Counted from the first letter of the stretch, positions 9,993 to 20,924 are shown. The stretch is DNA of 64,000 nucleotides from Doryteuthis pealeii (GCA_023376005.1 CM042151.1:73327605-73391604), one strand, 5' to 3'. Numbers and translations: made by a program. Notes: generated from the letters alone by a model not told the origin.

Positions 9993-10862
9993 AACTATCC
10001 ACCAGATGGGCCACAACTTTTGAAGACGTACAGTGACATCATTGTTGCCTGCGACGGACTTCTAACAAAAGATTTTTTTTCTTTGCATTTAATATTTTAG
10101 ATAAGAGATTTTTCTTTTCAGAAACTTAAAAACTTATATTTAAACTAGAAGTGGCTGCCCGGCGTCACCTGGGTAAAGGGCGTTAAAAAAGGTAGTCTTG
10201 CAGATCCATTATTGTTGAATAGCATGTTCGATCATTGCAGGATGCCCTATTAAATCCCTATGTAAAAAAGACCTTGCGTTGATCCAGATAATCTGAAAAG
10301 AAAAATTAATGTTTCCTATTCAAAATACTAAATGCAAAAACATATTCCATGCTGTTATCATTTGAATTTAAAAAAAAAATTATCTTCACAAATATAAATT
10401 AAATCTTCATTATTTTTGTTCTAAAAGCAAGCTCTGGTGATAGTGAATGTGTATATATATTTACTTTGCCATCAGTTGTTTTATTTTCATAGTTTCCTCT
10501 GGACATACATACACACAAACTGCTCTTTATATATGTATAGATTGCACTCTGATAATCTTGTTAAACATTGCCAAAATGCACTAATGGAAGTCATTAGTGA
10601 TATTACACCAGTATCCTTACAGATTTTGGGTTTTGCAACATTATATCTGTTCCAACATCTATTATCATTTCACATATAAACTGTGCAGTTTTTTTTTTTT
10701 TGTTTTTTTTTCTGAGACCCCACACTAGGCCAAATCGAGGTCTTTTTTACAAAGGGATTTTAATGGGACATCCTGCAAGGATCCAACTCACGATTCAATA
10801 ATAATGGATCTGCAAAACTAACATTTTGCCCCCTCCCCTACCCTGGCAATGCCAGGTAGTCG
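9993..10862. other. No recognisable gene
   Basis: AT-rich. Contains a poly-T run (10688-10710) and an 80-residue hydrophobic frame (10437-10679) with no family resemblance. A segment near 10190-10270 (TTGCAGATCCATTATTGTTGAAT) is echoed inverted near 10775-10815, which may mark a fold-back or duplicated repeat. Confidence 0.4.
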
Positions 10863-10878
10863 CTTCTAGTCATACATA

Positions 10879-11171
10879 TATATTTACCAACCCCTCCGCA
10901 TGAGCAGGATACGACACAAGGTCAATTTCTTAAGTGGAGTTCAACAGGTTTGAATTTAGAGTTTTCCTTCTTCTAGACTGGTTACCTAGCCATGGTTAAA
11001 GAACCCAGTCTGCCCTGCTATTTACCCATAGCTGGAGGGAGTGTAGGATTCATACCTTTCCCAAGGGTATTAGCGCTAAGTGAAATGCAATTACCACGTC
11101 CAGGATTTGAACTCGGGCGATGAGTCCATTTCCTATGACTTTAACCATTACACCACGCGCTTCCTACTACA
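10879..11171 (-). mobile_element. SINE-2, full copy with 16-bp target-site duplication
   Basis: A perfect 16-bp duplication CTTCTAGTCATACATA at 10863-10878 and 11172-11187 brackets a 293-bp element. On the minus strand it begins with a tRNA-like head: GCGTGGTGTAATGGTTAAAG (A-box-like), then CCGAGTTCAAATCCTGG (B-box-like). The body contains GGGCAGACTGGGTTCTTTAA and ends near TTGGTAAATA. The family is repeated at 22006-22280, with fragments at 6011, 13101, 28431 and 29085. It is probably mobilised by a LINE; internal Pol III promoter expected. Confidence 0.9.
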
Positions 11172-11419
11172 CTTCTAGTCATACATAAGTACAAAAATCT
11201 TGTAGGTAAATAGAACATTAGGTTTATAAGTTCCAGAAATTCAGTATCTGCAAAGGATGATGGAGTTTAAGATGAAGTGATGATAATTCTTCATTGGCTA
11301 TTTTTTCTTGTCATTAGGCACCCCCACCCCACTCTTGGAGATGAGTAGTAGTAGTTTCTTGACTGAACTATTTGATCCCGGATGGTGTTCCATTTTCAAA
11401 AAACTTGGTAATTTGTTCC

Positions 11420-11596
11420 TCCTCCCTGATCATGTTTCTGCCCAGAGAAGGATAGAATATTTTTTTAATTATTTGGATTAATTGGATTAGTGTCCTCATC
11501 TTTATTGTTATCAATACGTTTCGGCTAATGTGCCCTCTGGTCTTCTTCAGGTGTTTCTTGTCGAATTCAGGAACCTTCTCAGACTTGGGAACTTTC
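11420..11596 (-). mobile_element. SINE-3 tail fragment
   Basis: On the minus strand it reads GACAAGAAACACCTGAAGAA, then GGGCACATTAGCCGAAACGT and an ATAACAATAAAGATGAGGAC end. The same tail is at 29370-29470 (−), 29690-29800 (+), 39840-39960 (−) and 57255-57370 (+). Confidence 0.65.
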
Positions 11597-11875
11597 TCTT
11601 CGAAGTTGGGAACCATCTCAAAGTAGGTTGTTTCCACACAGAAAGTCAACATCTCTATTAGATTATCTATTTGAATACAGGTGCATTCTTCCAATGAGGG
11701 ATCTGCAGCTAACTTATCCCGTACCACTGTTAGAGTCTCATCAGTGGGTACCTCGGGAATAGACTCACTACAGCTAGACTCACCATTTAGTTGGAATGGA
11801 TGGGAGCATTTCTGATTTTTCCACAAAGTGGGCGAAGTTCTTGAAATATGATGAGAACTTACCTCTCAATGGGGT
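11597..11875 (-). pseudogene. Penelope-like element reverse transcriptase fragment
   Basis: Part of the finger/palm region of a Penelope-like reverse transcriptase. Three frames are needed: FKNFAHFVEK, then IRNAPIHSN plus VVSLF, then VPTDETLTVVRDKL, followed by IDNLIEMLTFCVETTYF. This VVSLFTxVPTDETL…FCxETTYF order is characteristic of Penelope-like elements as I know them. At least two frameshifts and one stop make it inactive. It is joined directly to a SINE-3 tail (11420-11596), so an apparent 152-residue reading frame through both is a chimera and not a gene. Confidence 0.7.
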
Positions 11876-11885
11876 AAATATCTCA

Positions 11886-12164
11886 AGTACTAGGAAAATT
11901 GGACCATATGACCTTAAGGCACTCCTTCCGCAATCTCGACTCGTGGGGACACTTTTCTCATTTACAACGTAAAAATCTGGTTGTTTGTTAGGGGTTAGGG
12001 TTAGGGTTAGAGTTAGGGGTTAGTTTTATAATTTTTTTAAAAATCTAAAAATCGTCTGTAAACAATGAACCGAATTTTGATGGTGTAAATGTAAAAAATG
12101 TCCCCATGAATCAAAATCACAAAAGGGGTACCTTAAGGTCGTATGGTCTAATTTTCCTAGTACT
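11886..12164. mobile_element. Miniature inverted-repeat element (279 bp, about 80-bp TIRs)
   Basis: The ends are inverted copies: AGTACTAGGAAAATTGGACC with CATATGACCTTAAGG, against AGTACTAGGAAAATTAGACC with CATACGACCTTAAGG read from the other end. Similarity continues inward through GGGGACA and CATTTACA to about 80 bp. If the target duplication is TA inside the palindromic AGTACT ends, it would be a Tc1/mariner-type passenger. The core contains a telomere-like tract. No ORF. Confidence 0.85.
11985..12026 (+). repeat. Short interstitial telomere-like tract
   Basis: GGGGTTAGGGTTAGGGTTAG with degenerate neighbours GAGTTAGGGGTTAG, i.e. about six TTAGGG-like units in the core of the miniature element 11886-12164. 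A shorter GTGTTAGGGTTAGG lies at about 12480 inside the next element. Confidence 0.8.
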
Positions 12165-12258
12165 TTCCATTGACAATTAAGAGCTGCAACAAAAAAGGAA
12201 TTCTAAATAAGAATGGTGATGAAATCTATATGTGTTTATTTCAAAGACCAATGGTGGG

Positions 12259-12578
12259 AATGCAGAATAGCGCGCAAGAGATAATATCATTAGATTACGT
12301 ATAAAAAGCATTACATTTTACGGAAATACGCAAAACCTTTCAGACGTTAGGGATTGGCTACTTCAAGAGTTTATGTAATCAGTAATAATGCAGAATAGCG
12401 CGCAAAAGTTAATATCATTGGATTACATAAAAAAAAGAATTACATTTCACGGAAATAACCGAAAACTTTAAAGAGTTAGTGTTAGGGTTAGGCTACTTTG
12501 GGAGTTTCCGTAATCTATTGATATTTTTATGTAAAATGCAATTCTAATGATATTAACTCTTATGTACTATTCTGCATT
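12259..12578. mobile_element. Second miniature TIR element with tandem left half
   Basis: Left end AATGCAGAATAGCGCGCAAG and TAATATCATTAGA; the right end is the inverse, ending TACTATTCTGCATT. The left half is tandemly duplicated (12259 and 12388 both start AATGCAGAATAGCGCGCAA). TIRs are at least 35 bp. Confidence 0.75.
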
Positions 12579-12661
12579 TGCTTGAGATTCAAGATATTGT
12601 CCTGTTAGCTGTGTTGAGTTGGACGATATACAATATAATGCTAACTCATCACCGATTATTG

Positions 12662-13010
12662 AAAATAGCACTTCATATTTTCTACAGTTTAAATTTATGA
12701 AGAGAGAACTTCATATTTTCTGCAGGTTAAATCAGTGAAAAGAGAAGTTCATATTTTCTACGGTTTAAATTAAAGAAAAGGGAACTTCATATTTTAAGGA
12801 GTTTAAATTAGTGAAAAGAGAAATTAATATTTTCTGCAGTTTGAATATGTGAAGATAACACTGCATGTTTTCTACAGTTTAAATTTCTGAAGAGAGAACT
12901 TCATATTTTCTGGAGTTTAATTTAGTGAAAAGAAGTCCATGTTCTCTACAGATTAAATTAGTGAAGAGAGAATTTCATATTTTCAAAAGTTTGAATCAGT
13001 GTAGAGAGAC
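12662..13010. repeat. Old minisatellite, about 38-bp unit, about 9 copies
   Basis: Diverged units of the form ACTTCATATTTTCTACAG, then TTTAAATTAGTGAAGAGAGA. Divergence between units is much higher than in the other arrays, so it is older. Confidence 0.8.
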
Positions 13011-14379
13011 ACAATAATATTGTAGCCAGTGAGAATCATCACCACTAGTCCATAAGTCCTACAAGTATAACTCAATCCTTAATGCTCTACACATTAAATA
13101 ATCGCTCGTAGTGTGATGGGTATTATCATAGGAAATTGGAATCATGAAATGAATTGAAATATTTGAACACGCTAACATAGATGGCATTTTATCCTTCTTG
13201 AGAGAAATAAAGATATAGCGAAAATTATGAATCAGATATAGAATACATATTCGAAACTATCTACAAAAATATACCTGTAAAGAAAAAAAAGAAAAAGGGG
13301 GTGGCAGGGGGGGGGTCCCCTGAAGGAAAAATTGGGATATTGTAAAAAGTACCTGGTACCTCTAAGAGGAGGTGGGTAATTCCTAAAATGGGGTAACCAA
13401 GCGAATACATGGTACCATTAGTATTTATGTAATTTAACCGTTGTAGATTTATTCTAATCAATTATTATTATTTTGATAATTCCATTGCAATCAATCAGAT
13501 TTCCATATGCCACAGTTGAATGTGCTGTATATCTTTATTAAATTCTAAAATGAATTGATTAGTTAAGTTAAAAGTTAAAGTTGATAGAAAAAAATGACAT
13601 GCATTTAAAAGACATTGAAATAATTTATTATAAATTATTTCAATTCATTATCTAGATATATAAATAGATTATTTATATTAGGTACTTCCAATTTGTGTGC
13701 TTATTTTCATTTTAAAAACAAATTAAAGTTAACTAAATTGATTATTTAAGGTTATGGTGATAGGTAGGGCAGTTTGATGTCAATATTCAATAAAAGTGTT
13801 CAAACATTTAAAGACCATAAAACAATCAATCACAATGGCATAGAAGACAAAACTCTTGATTAAACAAACAAAATTGTATTAACAAAATGTATACAAAAAG
13901 GTAGCATCGAATACTGGATGAGGTTCCACCAAAAGTTCTTTTTTAAAGTTCAAATGCAAAATGTAATAATATATTTTACAATTCACACAATGAGAAAGAA
14001 CGTTAAAGTTTTTATGTCACAATAATCATCAGTCAAGCTGTATTTGTACTGATATTTAGTTTGTCTCTTAAAGCGATGATTATTTAAAGAGAGAGAGAGA
14101 GAGAGAGATAGATAGTTCGTACCTTCTGCATTAAAATTTCTTAAAACAAGTGACAAGGATTCTCTTGGGCAGGCAAAATCTTTCTGCTTGAAAATGAAAA
14201 AGTCTGGGCATTTATAGCAATCAGGTAGGCTCCGATAGCTCCATTCGATAATTTTTCTTATTAGGCGAGAATGCCTCTGATTGGTTGAATTTTACGACTT
14301 TTATTTTGAATTTTATTTTTTACTAGGTTGCGCGATCCACATGCGCAAACTACTTATTTTTGTCATTCGATCTCTGTCT
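13011..14379. other. No gene seen; short SINE-2 head relic and (GA)n
   Basis: 13101-13145 resembles the SINE-2 head (CGCTCGTAGTGTGATGGGTA, CATAGGAAATTGGA). 14088-14112 is (GA)n. The rest is AT-rich with no coding signature. Confidence 0.5.
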
Positions 14380-15650
14380 GTTGAAGCGATAACTTCCGGC
14401 TCGCCACAAAGTCAAATTTTGTCTAAATCAAAATGTAGTAACATCAATAAAACAATAACATAGTAACATCAATGAAAAAAGCCAAATAATATTACATATT
14501 TTTAATACATTTTAAACAATTAAATTCTGTTAAAAATTTGACCAAAATGGAGCTTTGTGTGAAGTATTAACAGACTAAAAAAATCCATATCATTTAAGAT
14601 TTCAAGACTTATAACAGTTTCTTCCTAGAAACCAATAACAAAAAACATTAAATACACTATGTACAGAAAAATGACTAACTTTTAGATATTAATCTAAATA
14701 AAAACATACTTTTTTTTTGTTCAAAACACTCAGAAAACTTAAGAGTTAAAAAAAAATATGGCATTTTTGTTTACTAAAAGTCAGCAAGAAATATGTTAAA
14801 AAATGCTGAGGCCCAGATTGATAGAAAAAAAATTACCAAAAATCATGGAATTATCTGATTTTAATTAAGTTTTCAGTGTTGACTAATTAATCAACAAATT
14901 CTTTCTTTTAAATTACTGAATTGTTTCAATCGAACTGATTCGAAATTCTTTAAAATAAATATTACTGTTAGAGTCATCGATAGTATCTAGAAAAATTTAT
15001 ATACCTAATTAATAGATAAATTCATTTAAAATATGAAATGCCAAATTTTAAGTTTGAACTTTCATATTTTTAGATTCTAAAAACAAATAGTTTTTAATGA
15101 CAATATATTTTTTAATAATTTTTGGAGAAAACTCAATTGAAAAGTTAGGCCCCCACCCTTTTCGACAGAACAAATATCGATGTATATTTTTTTCACAGAT
15201 AATCTAACAAACAATTATATACATAAGCAACAAAGTAAGAAAAAAATCTGGCCAATTTTTTTATCGGGGGGGGGGGGGACATTTTATTTTCAGATTTTTG
15301 GCACTTATTCTCTACCAGAGGTGCTCCTTTAAAAAAATTTTCTTCTTCTATTCACATCTTCGGCCTTTTGGTTGTTTTTTTTTGTACATACTGTAATTAG
15401 TTTCAAAAGTTTATAACCCCACGGATATTTTGCGCCCCGAGAATAAGGTGAGGTCAAAATTGAGTGACCTGAAAAAAATCAGGTTTTGAAATAAAATAAC
15501 TAATGCATTAAAAAATTCTTTCATTGATAAATCAACACTAAAAATTTCACTAAAATTGGATAATTCCCTGATTTTTGGTAAAAAATTTTCAATCAGAGGG
15601 GTTAAATTTATTTTGTAAAATATGTATGTGACGTCAAAATTGGCAGTACC
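14380..15650 (-). repeat. Family F, left arm of a giant inverted repeat
   Basis: Reverse-complementary to 16345-17400. Matching landmarks read inward: 14390 (CAAATTTTGTCTAAATC) with 17315; 14830 (ACCAAAAATCATGGAATTAT) with 17105; 15060 (CATATTTTTAGATTCTA) with 16930; 15330-15440 (CGGCCTTTTGG, TACTGTAATTAG) with 16575-16625. Sequence is AT-rich with long G/C homopolymers and no ORF. Confidence 0.75.
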
Positions 15651-16233
15651 TACAAAATACCCTTTTGAATAACTAAAATTGATAAAATATCAATACATTA
15701 TAGAATAAATTGTGCATTAACATATTCACAGGGAACTACTATCGCCCTACACCGTTAACTTCCGCCTTTGATTATATTTTTCTTCTTCCTTCAACATAAG
15801 TTACGTGAAGACAAAATTGACGGAAATTGAAAGAAAACTCCCATGAAATTATTTATTTGCGGTTTTCAGAATCTTCCCAGACGATCTCAACAACGGAAAG
15901 AAAATTTGGTTATTTTTAATCAAACGATAAAAGTGAAAAAGTAAGAATATACATTTTTTCCCCTAATTTCATCGTTAAAAAAAAAGAACGAAAGCTGTTT
16001 TCGTTTATGTTATTTACTTAATTGAACGAAGAGGCGATATTATTTTCTTTCTTCCTCTTTACAAATCTGTTCTACATCTCATTTTACCGTAAACAGACTA
16101 AACAAAAGTTTAGTGAATAAATGAATTTACCCTATCATGCCCAAGTTGAAGATATATATATATTAGACATTGCATAGTCACCGAATTTCCTTATTTTCCA
16201 TACTTCAGGGTTTATTTCGTCGAGGCCTGCAAT

Positions 16234-16301
<68 letters not shown>

Positions 16302-16344
16302 AACGCTGTTTTGGTTATGTTAAACTAGCTACTGGCAAAATGAG
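15651..16344. other. Spacer between the giant inverted arms
   Basis: About 695 bp. 16005-16165 (ATTGAACGAAGAGGCGA, CAGACTAAACAAAAG, TTTACCCTATCATG) is repeated directly at 17395-17550. 16240-16298 is (CA)n(TA)n. No ORF. Confidence 0.6.
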
Positions 16345-17400
16345 CCTAAAATGCGTTTTTGACAAAATGACTTTAGCCCCCACCCCCCTACAGAAAATAA
16401 TTTACCAAAAATCAGAGAATTATCGGATTTTAAGGAAATTTTCAGTGTTTATTTATCACTGAAAGATCTTTATAATGCATTATTTATTTTATTTCAAAAC
16501 TTTCTCATTTTTTTCAGGTCACTTAATTTTGACCCCTCCCCCTTATTTTGGGGGCCTAACATTTTTGCGAGTTGGTCATTTTCGTTACTAATTACAGTAT
16601 AAATAATGAGATAAAAGACCGAAGTTATGAATAGAAACAAAAAAAAAAATTTTTACGTTGGCTTTTCTATGAGAAAATAAGTACCGAAAATTGAAAAATA
16701 AAATGTAAAAAAATAATAAATAATTAATTTTTTTGAGATTTCTTTTTTACTTATTTCGATAATTATTTAATTGGCTATTATCTTATAAAAGAAAAAAAAT
16801 TATACATTGATATTTTTTCTGCTTAAAAAAAGGGGGGGGGGTAAATTTTCAATAGAGTTTTTCTTTAAAACTTATTACTTTATGTGTCTAAAATAAGGTT
16901 TGCATTAAATAGATATTTATTTCTAGAATCTAAAAATATAACATTTTAGACTTAATATCAGACTTTTCACATTTTAAAAGAATTTTATATATTAATTTTT
17001 CATAGCAAAAATACTGAATTAAAGTTTTGAAATAAAATAACTGATGCATTATAAAAATCATTAATTGATAAATCAATACTGAAAATTTCATTAAAATCGG
17101 ATAATTACCTGATTTTCGGTAAATTTTTTGCAATCGCGAATGTTACATAAAATTGTAAACAAGCGCATAAAACCATTGAAAAATAGAGAAAATGGCAGAT
17201 CGCATCGAAATTGACCAAAACAAATCGTTTTAAATCTATTAAAAATAAACTGCATATGTAATAATATTTTTCTTTTTTAAATGATGGTTATTATGTTACT
17301 ACTTATCGATTTAGACAAAGTTTGACCTTAAATAATAGATTTAATTATTTTTAATTCGCTTTTAAAATTCGTAGCAGATGACAAAATTGCCAGTGTCTAT
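16345..17400 (+). repeat. Family F, right arm of the giant inverted repeat
   Basis: The inverse of 14380-15650 and also directly similar to 42990-43500. Shared blocks are AATAACTGATGCATTATAA, TTCATTAAAATCGGATAAT and GACCTTAAATAAT. Two unlinked loci share it, so it is a dispersed family. Confidence 0.75.
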
Positions 17401-17550
17401 GTTAAACTTATTTAGTAAATTGAACGAAGAGGCGAAATATTTTCTTTCTTCCCCTTTACAAACTTGTTACGCATCCAGCTTTACTGTAAACCAGACTAAA
17501 CAAAACCTTAGTGAATAAATAAATTTACCCTATCATGTCGAAGTTTCCAG
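17395..17550 (+). repeat. Direct repeat of the spacer segment 16005-16165
   Basis: Same order of AAATTGAACGAAGAGGCGA, TTTCTTTCTTCC, CCAGACTAAACAAAA and TTTACCCTATCATG. It lies just outside the right arm. Confidence 0.75.
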
Positions 17551-17562
17551 ATAAAACATTTT

Positions 17563-17778
17563 TTTTTTCTTAGCCCTGTCGGTGGGGTTGATTGTATCCT
17601 CTGAAGAAGGATAAGATAAAAAATGGGGGTGGGGGTCCTGGGTATGACACTAAACTGCATCTGATGGTGAGGCACAAGTTCTGGTGTATCCATTCATTGT
17701 CATTACTCCCACTCTCACTTTGATCCGGAGTAGGAGGTTCCCATCAATGAATAAAATAGATCTGTTTAAAAATTAGTC
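17563..17778 (+). mobile_element. Repeat A with large internal deletion
   Basis: Head TTAGCCCTGTCGGTGGGGTT is joined directly to CCTGGGTATGACACTAAACT and the 3' half. The A/C tail is missing; the Helitron-like element starts four bases later. Confidence 0.6.
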
Positions 17779-17836
17779 GTACTAGTAAAAATATGTGCCT
17801 TCTGCCGGGTGTAAGTATTTAAGTTTTAATATAAGT

Positions 17837-18086
17837 AAAAGTAAAGTCGTTGGGGTGGCTTAAAGTTGGTATCAGTCAGACAGCGAGGGAGTCTATCATC
17901 CTTTTCACCAGTGCTAGACCAAGAAGAGTGTTTTGGTGTCTGAGGTGGAGTGCCACACCTACCATCAGCTCCTTTACCGTACAGATCCCTGTGCTACTCA
18001 TATGCTGAGTTGGTGAGGGCTAGTATTGAACCTGGAACCTTGTGGTTCCTAGGCTGATGCTCTACCAACTGAGCTAAGCTGGCCTT
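17837..18086 (-). mobile_element. SINE-1 inserted in the Helitron
   Basis: Full tRNA-like head on the minus strand: GGCCAGCTTAGCTCAGTTGG (A box) and ACAAGGTTCCAGGTTCAATA (B box), then the SINE-1 body ending near GGGGTGGCTTAAAG-like sequence read on the plus strand. Confidence 0.88.
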
Positions 18087-18249
18087 TTGGAAAACTGACG
18101 AAATTAAAAAAACATATAAAAAAGATTATACTTATTTTAATTATATTTTAATTGTTTTTTTTTTTTTATATAAAATCATTCATAGGATTGATTTTAATAC
18201 GTTGGAGAATAAAGCTATAATTTTAGAGATCAATAACACCAAGTAATTA

Positions 18250-18516
18250 CCGTATTTGACGGCATGTAAGATGCACCCCCATTTCAGCAGGTCAGATTCA
18301 GGAAAAAAAGTTTTTAGTGTATTTAAGCATATATTGTTGAAAACAGTCTAGCTGTGCATTACACAAGCAGAAACATGGCAGTATAAAAGCAATTTGGCAG
18401 TTTAGGGTAGGTAAAAGTACTGAGCGTAAGCTGGGTTAGTGAGCATCATAGAGAAGATTAGCCTAGGGCTACGGGGGGTCTCAAACTTCATCTACGATGT
18501 ATAAGTATTATTTATT
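18250..18516. mobile_element. Probable TIR element inserted in the Helitron
   Basis: Sequence absent from the empty Helitron copy. Left end CCGTATTTGACGGCATGTAA then GATGCACCCCC. The right end (GGGGGGTCTC, CATCTACGATGTATAAG) is a poor inverse of it. The Helitron flank AAGTA.TTA appears on both sides, as a target duplication would give. A CCGTATTT…GGCGTATAAG-type terminus is familiar from DNA-transposon passengers, but the superfamily is uncertain. Confidence 0.5.
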
Positions 18517-18732
18517 AAACCCGGTTTTGTTAAAACCAATATACAAATTAATTACACTATATATTATGTAAACCTTTATTTCTTAGTGATATATAAGACA
18601 CATTACAGGATTTTAAATGCACTAATAACATGGGCTGTTTTGAGGCAAATCTTACTCAGATTTTCATAGAGACATCATTAATGAATAAGATTTATTCTAT
18701 GTATTAATGACTTTGACTGTAAGTTAAATCAG

Positions 18733-19035
18733 TTGAGTTGGCATGCTTCTGTCTTCTGATGACGATGGTGTAGTGCTCTTTGTAAAATTTTTTTATCTGC
18801 AACTGTGTGAGTGGCTGAACAGACCAATTCTTGAATGACAGTCTCTGGAGCAGTGACTGCAAACAAACAGTGATGCTTGCTGGAGTTGCTGTTGTCTCTC
18901 CTTCCTTTTGTCTCTCATTTCTGTGTCGGTTTCTTTCCTCTCTTTTTCACTCCTTTTTTGACGAGGAGTCGCCAGGTTGCATGGTCTTCTGCACAAACCT
19001 CCCATGTGCTGGTTTTAATGGGGCATGTCTTCATA
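18733..19035 (-). pseudogene. LINE C-terminal tail inserted in the Helitron (frameshifted)
   Basis: Minus strand, first frame: WEVCAEDHATWRLLVKKGV, the conserved 'WE..A.D...WR.L...G' block. After a frame change comes a Glu/Arg/Gln-rich stretch and then FVCSHCSRDCHSRIGLFSH, the C-terminal CxxC…H finger of many LINE proteins, ending at a stop near 18793. A 10-bp near-duplication (TAAGTTAAAT left, TAAATTAAAT right) flanks it and matches the empty Helitron site, as expected for 5'-truncated LINE integration. Confidence 0.8.
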
Positions 19036-19316
19036 TAAATTAAATATTCATTGATAAACACAATTGCTGAGGGTACTGTGATGTTGATAGTGACATAGTT
19101 ACAGACAGATACCGAATCTCCATTTTAATTTGATAGAAATACTTGATACCATATAATAAGTGTAAACTATTTGTATTAAGAATTGTTACCTGAAACTATA
19201 ATTGTTTACTAAGGATAATTATTATTAGTAACTTGAAACCATATAACTGTGTGCAAACAAATGATTATTATTAAATAGAAATGATTACTTGAAATAATGT
19301 ATTAGTATTAGATAAG

Positions 19317-19566
19317 GGGCCGGGTTAGCTCAGTCGGTAGAGCGTTCAGCTAGAAACCACAAGGTTCCTAGTTCAATACCGGTCCTCGCCAACTCAGCGT
19401 ATGAGTAGCACAGGGATCTGTGCGGTAAAGTAAGGAGCTGATGGTAGGTGTGGCGCTACACCTCAGATGCTAAAACAATCTCCTTAGTCTCGCGCTATTG
19501 AAAAGGGGATAGACTCCCTCGCTGACTGGCTGATACTGACTTTAGACCGCCCCGTTGACTTTACAT
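19317..19566 (+). mobile_element. SINE-1, full-length reference copy
   Basis: tRNA-derived head: GGGTTAGCTCAGTCGGTAGA (A box), ACAAGGTTCCTAGTTCAATA (B box), 3' CCGGTCC pairing the 5' GGGGCCGG. Body: TATGAGTAGCACAGGGATCT, GGAGCTGATGGTAGGTGTGG, CAATCTCCTTAGTCTCGCGC, GACTCCCTCGCTGAC, ending TTGACTTTACAT. Other copies: 4572, 17837, 38686, 39019, 48196, 55116 and 55584. It is not a functional tRNA gene, because the anticodon arm is degenerate and the body continues. Confidence 0.9.
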
Positions 19567-19592
19567 ACTTATTAGATAGGAATACTTTATAT

Positions 19593-19954
19593 CAGTGGTC
19601 CCCAACCTTTTTTGCGCCATGGACTGGTTTCATCTAAGACAATATTTTCACAGACCGGCCTTCATATGTTCTGGCCTACATTTGCTCGATAATCGTTAAT
19701 GATGTCATCTAATAAAAAATCATCCGCAGTGGTCTTATGTCAAATGCAAACATCAACAGACAATAAACAACCATTTGTTCATAAATTAATAATCAACAAT
19801 ATCTCTGTAAACGAAAATATTTATTTCAGAACGAAAATCCTTTCTAATAAGAAAAATTCAAACGTTCTGTGAGACTCTGTACCTAATGGCCCGCGGCCCG
19901 GTACCGGGTCACGACCTGATACCAGGTTGCGACCCGGTGGTTTTTAGACTGCTA
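19593..19954. mobile_element. hAT-type miniature element with 8-bp duplication
   Basis: An 8-bp duplication CTTTATAT lies at 19585-19592 and 19955-19962. The left end CAGTGGTCCCCAACCTTTTT is a textbook hAT terminus. The right end (CCCGGTGG, AGACTGCTA) is its decayed inverse. No transposase; 362 bp. Confidence 0.88.
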
Positions 19955-20172
19955 CTTTATATCATGTAACTGTGTGCAAAAAAAAACAAGAAAATACAAG
20001 AATCAGTTGCACAAAAAATGTAAATATAATTATAAAATGAATGTGATTCCCTAACATAAAATAACCCTAGACAGTTTGGCATGCCCGTTTAAATCAGTCA
20101 TTTTTTGTGGATTATTTATTCACTAATAATCTTGGTTTAATTCAGTATGCAACTGAATTTGGGAGGAGGTAG

Positions 20173-20684
20173 GGTGACCATGGGTGGCAACCCATGAAGC
20201 TTAGAAATGGAATCCTGGTGGTTGAACAGTCCATGACATGCAACACTCCACTTTGGCCCTTACTTAGGCTAGACAGACAGATTGAGAGGCTCCTTTCAAT
20301 CAATTGGTTGGTCTAGTTAAGCCCTAGCACCCATATGATTGTCCCAACCCTATTGCCCTTATGGCAAGCCACAACCTTTTTTGTATGTGCTAGAAAGCGG
20401 TGGCTGATAGTCTTAATGTCCTGGGTATGATGTTAAACTATTTGATGGTGAAGTTCCAATTCAGGCGCTCTGGGGAATGTGGAGTACCCCTTCATCACCA
20501 TTACTCCCAGGTCCACTCTGACCTATGAGGGTTCCATCTTTGGGTTCAATAGAAAAAATGAGTTTTAAAAAAAGTAGAGGTTTAAAAAAAAAGATTTCAG
20601 TGCCCATCAAGAATAAATAAAACAAAATGCCTTTGGCATAAAATAACCCAACAAGGGTTGACATGACGTAAAACCAAACCAAAA
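20173..20684 (+). mobile_element. Repeat A copy, slightly 5'-truncated
   Basis: Starts GGTGACCATGGGTGGCAACC and runs through the whole body to TTGACATGACGTAAAACC and an ACC-rich tail. Confidence 0.85.
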
Positions 20685-20924
20685 TTCTATAGAAATGTTA
20701 TGTTTACATACATCATCCAGACAAGATAACATTTCAGTCGTTTACATCTGTTTTTTTTTTTTTTACTGAATTCAGTTGAATCCCAAAATTACAAATCAGC
20801 CATCAGACATTTTCATGGTCGAGGAGAGAAAGACTAAAGAAATATGGGTATTATAATATCCCCGTCTGCTGTAATGTAACAAAATAATTAAATAGATATG
20901 TAATACTTCAGTCATTTAAATCAG

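Larger units (their letters stand above)
17782..19133 (-). mobile_element. Helitron-like element carrying three later insertions
   Basis: The minus-strand 3' end is ACACCCGGCAGAAGGCAC…CTAG, followed by T (CTAG at 17782-17785, flank A at 17781). The 5' end is TC at 19133-19132 after A, with AAAATGGAGATTCGGTATCT. Removing the inserts at 17837-18086, about 18250-18516 and about 18733-19035 leaves about 540 bp that align end to end with the uninterrupted 536-bp copy at 51501-52036. TC start, hairpin plus CTAG end, and insertion between A and T are Helitron hallmarks. No Rep/helicase is encoded, so it is non-autonomous. Confidence 0.8.

Noticed and set aside
11368..11826. A 152-codon minus-strand frame
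   Set aside because: It fuses a frameshifted Penelope reverse-transcriptase fragment with a SINE-3 tail; not a gene.
19317..19400. A tRNA gene
   Set aside because: A and B boxes are those of SINE-1; the anticodon arm is degenerate and the sequence continues into a repeated body.
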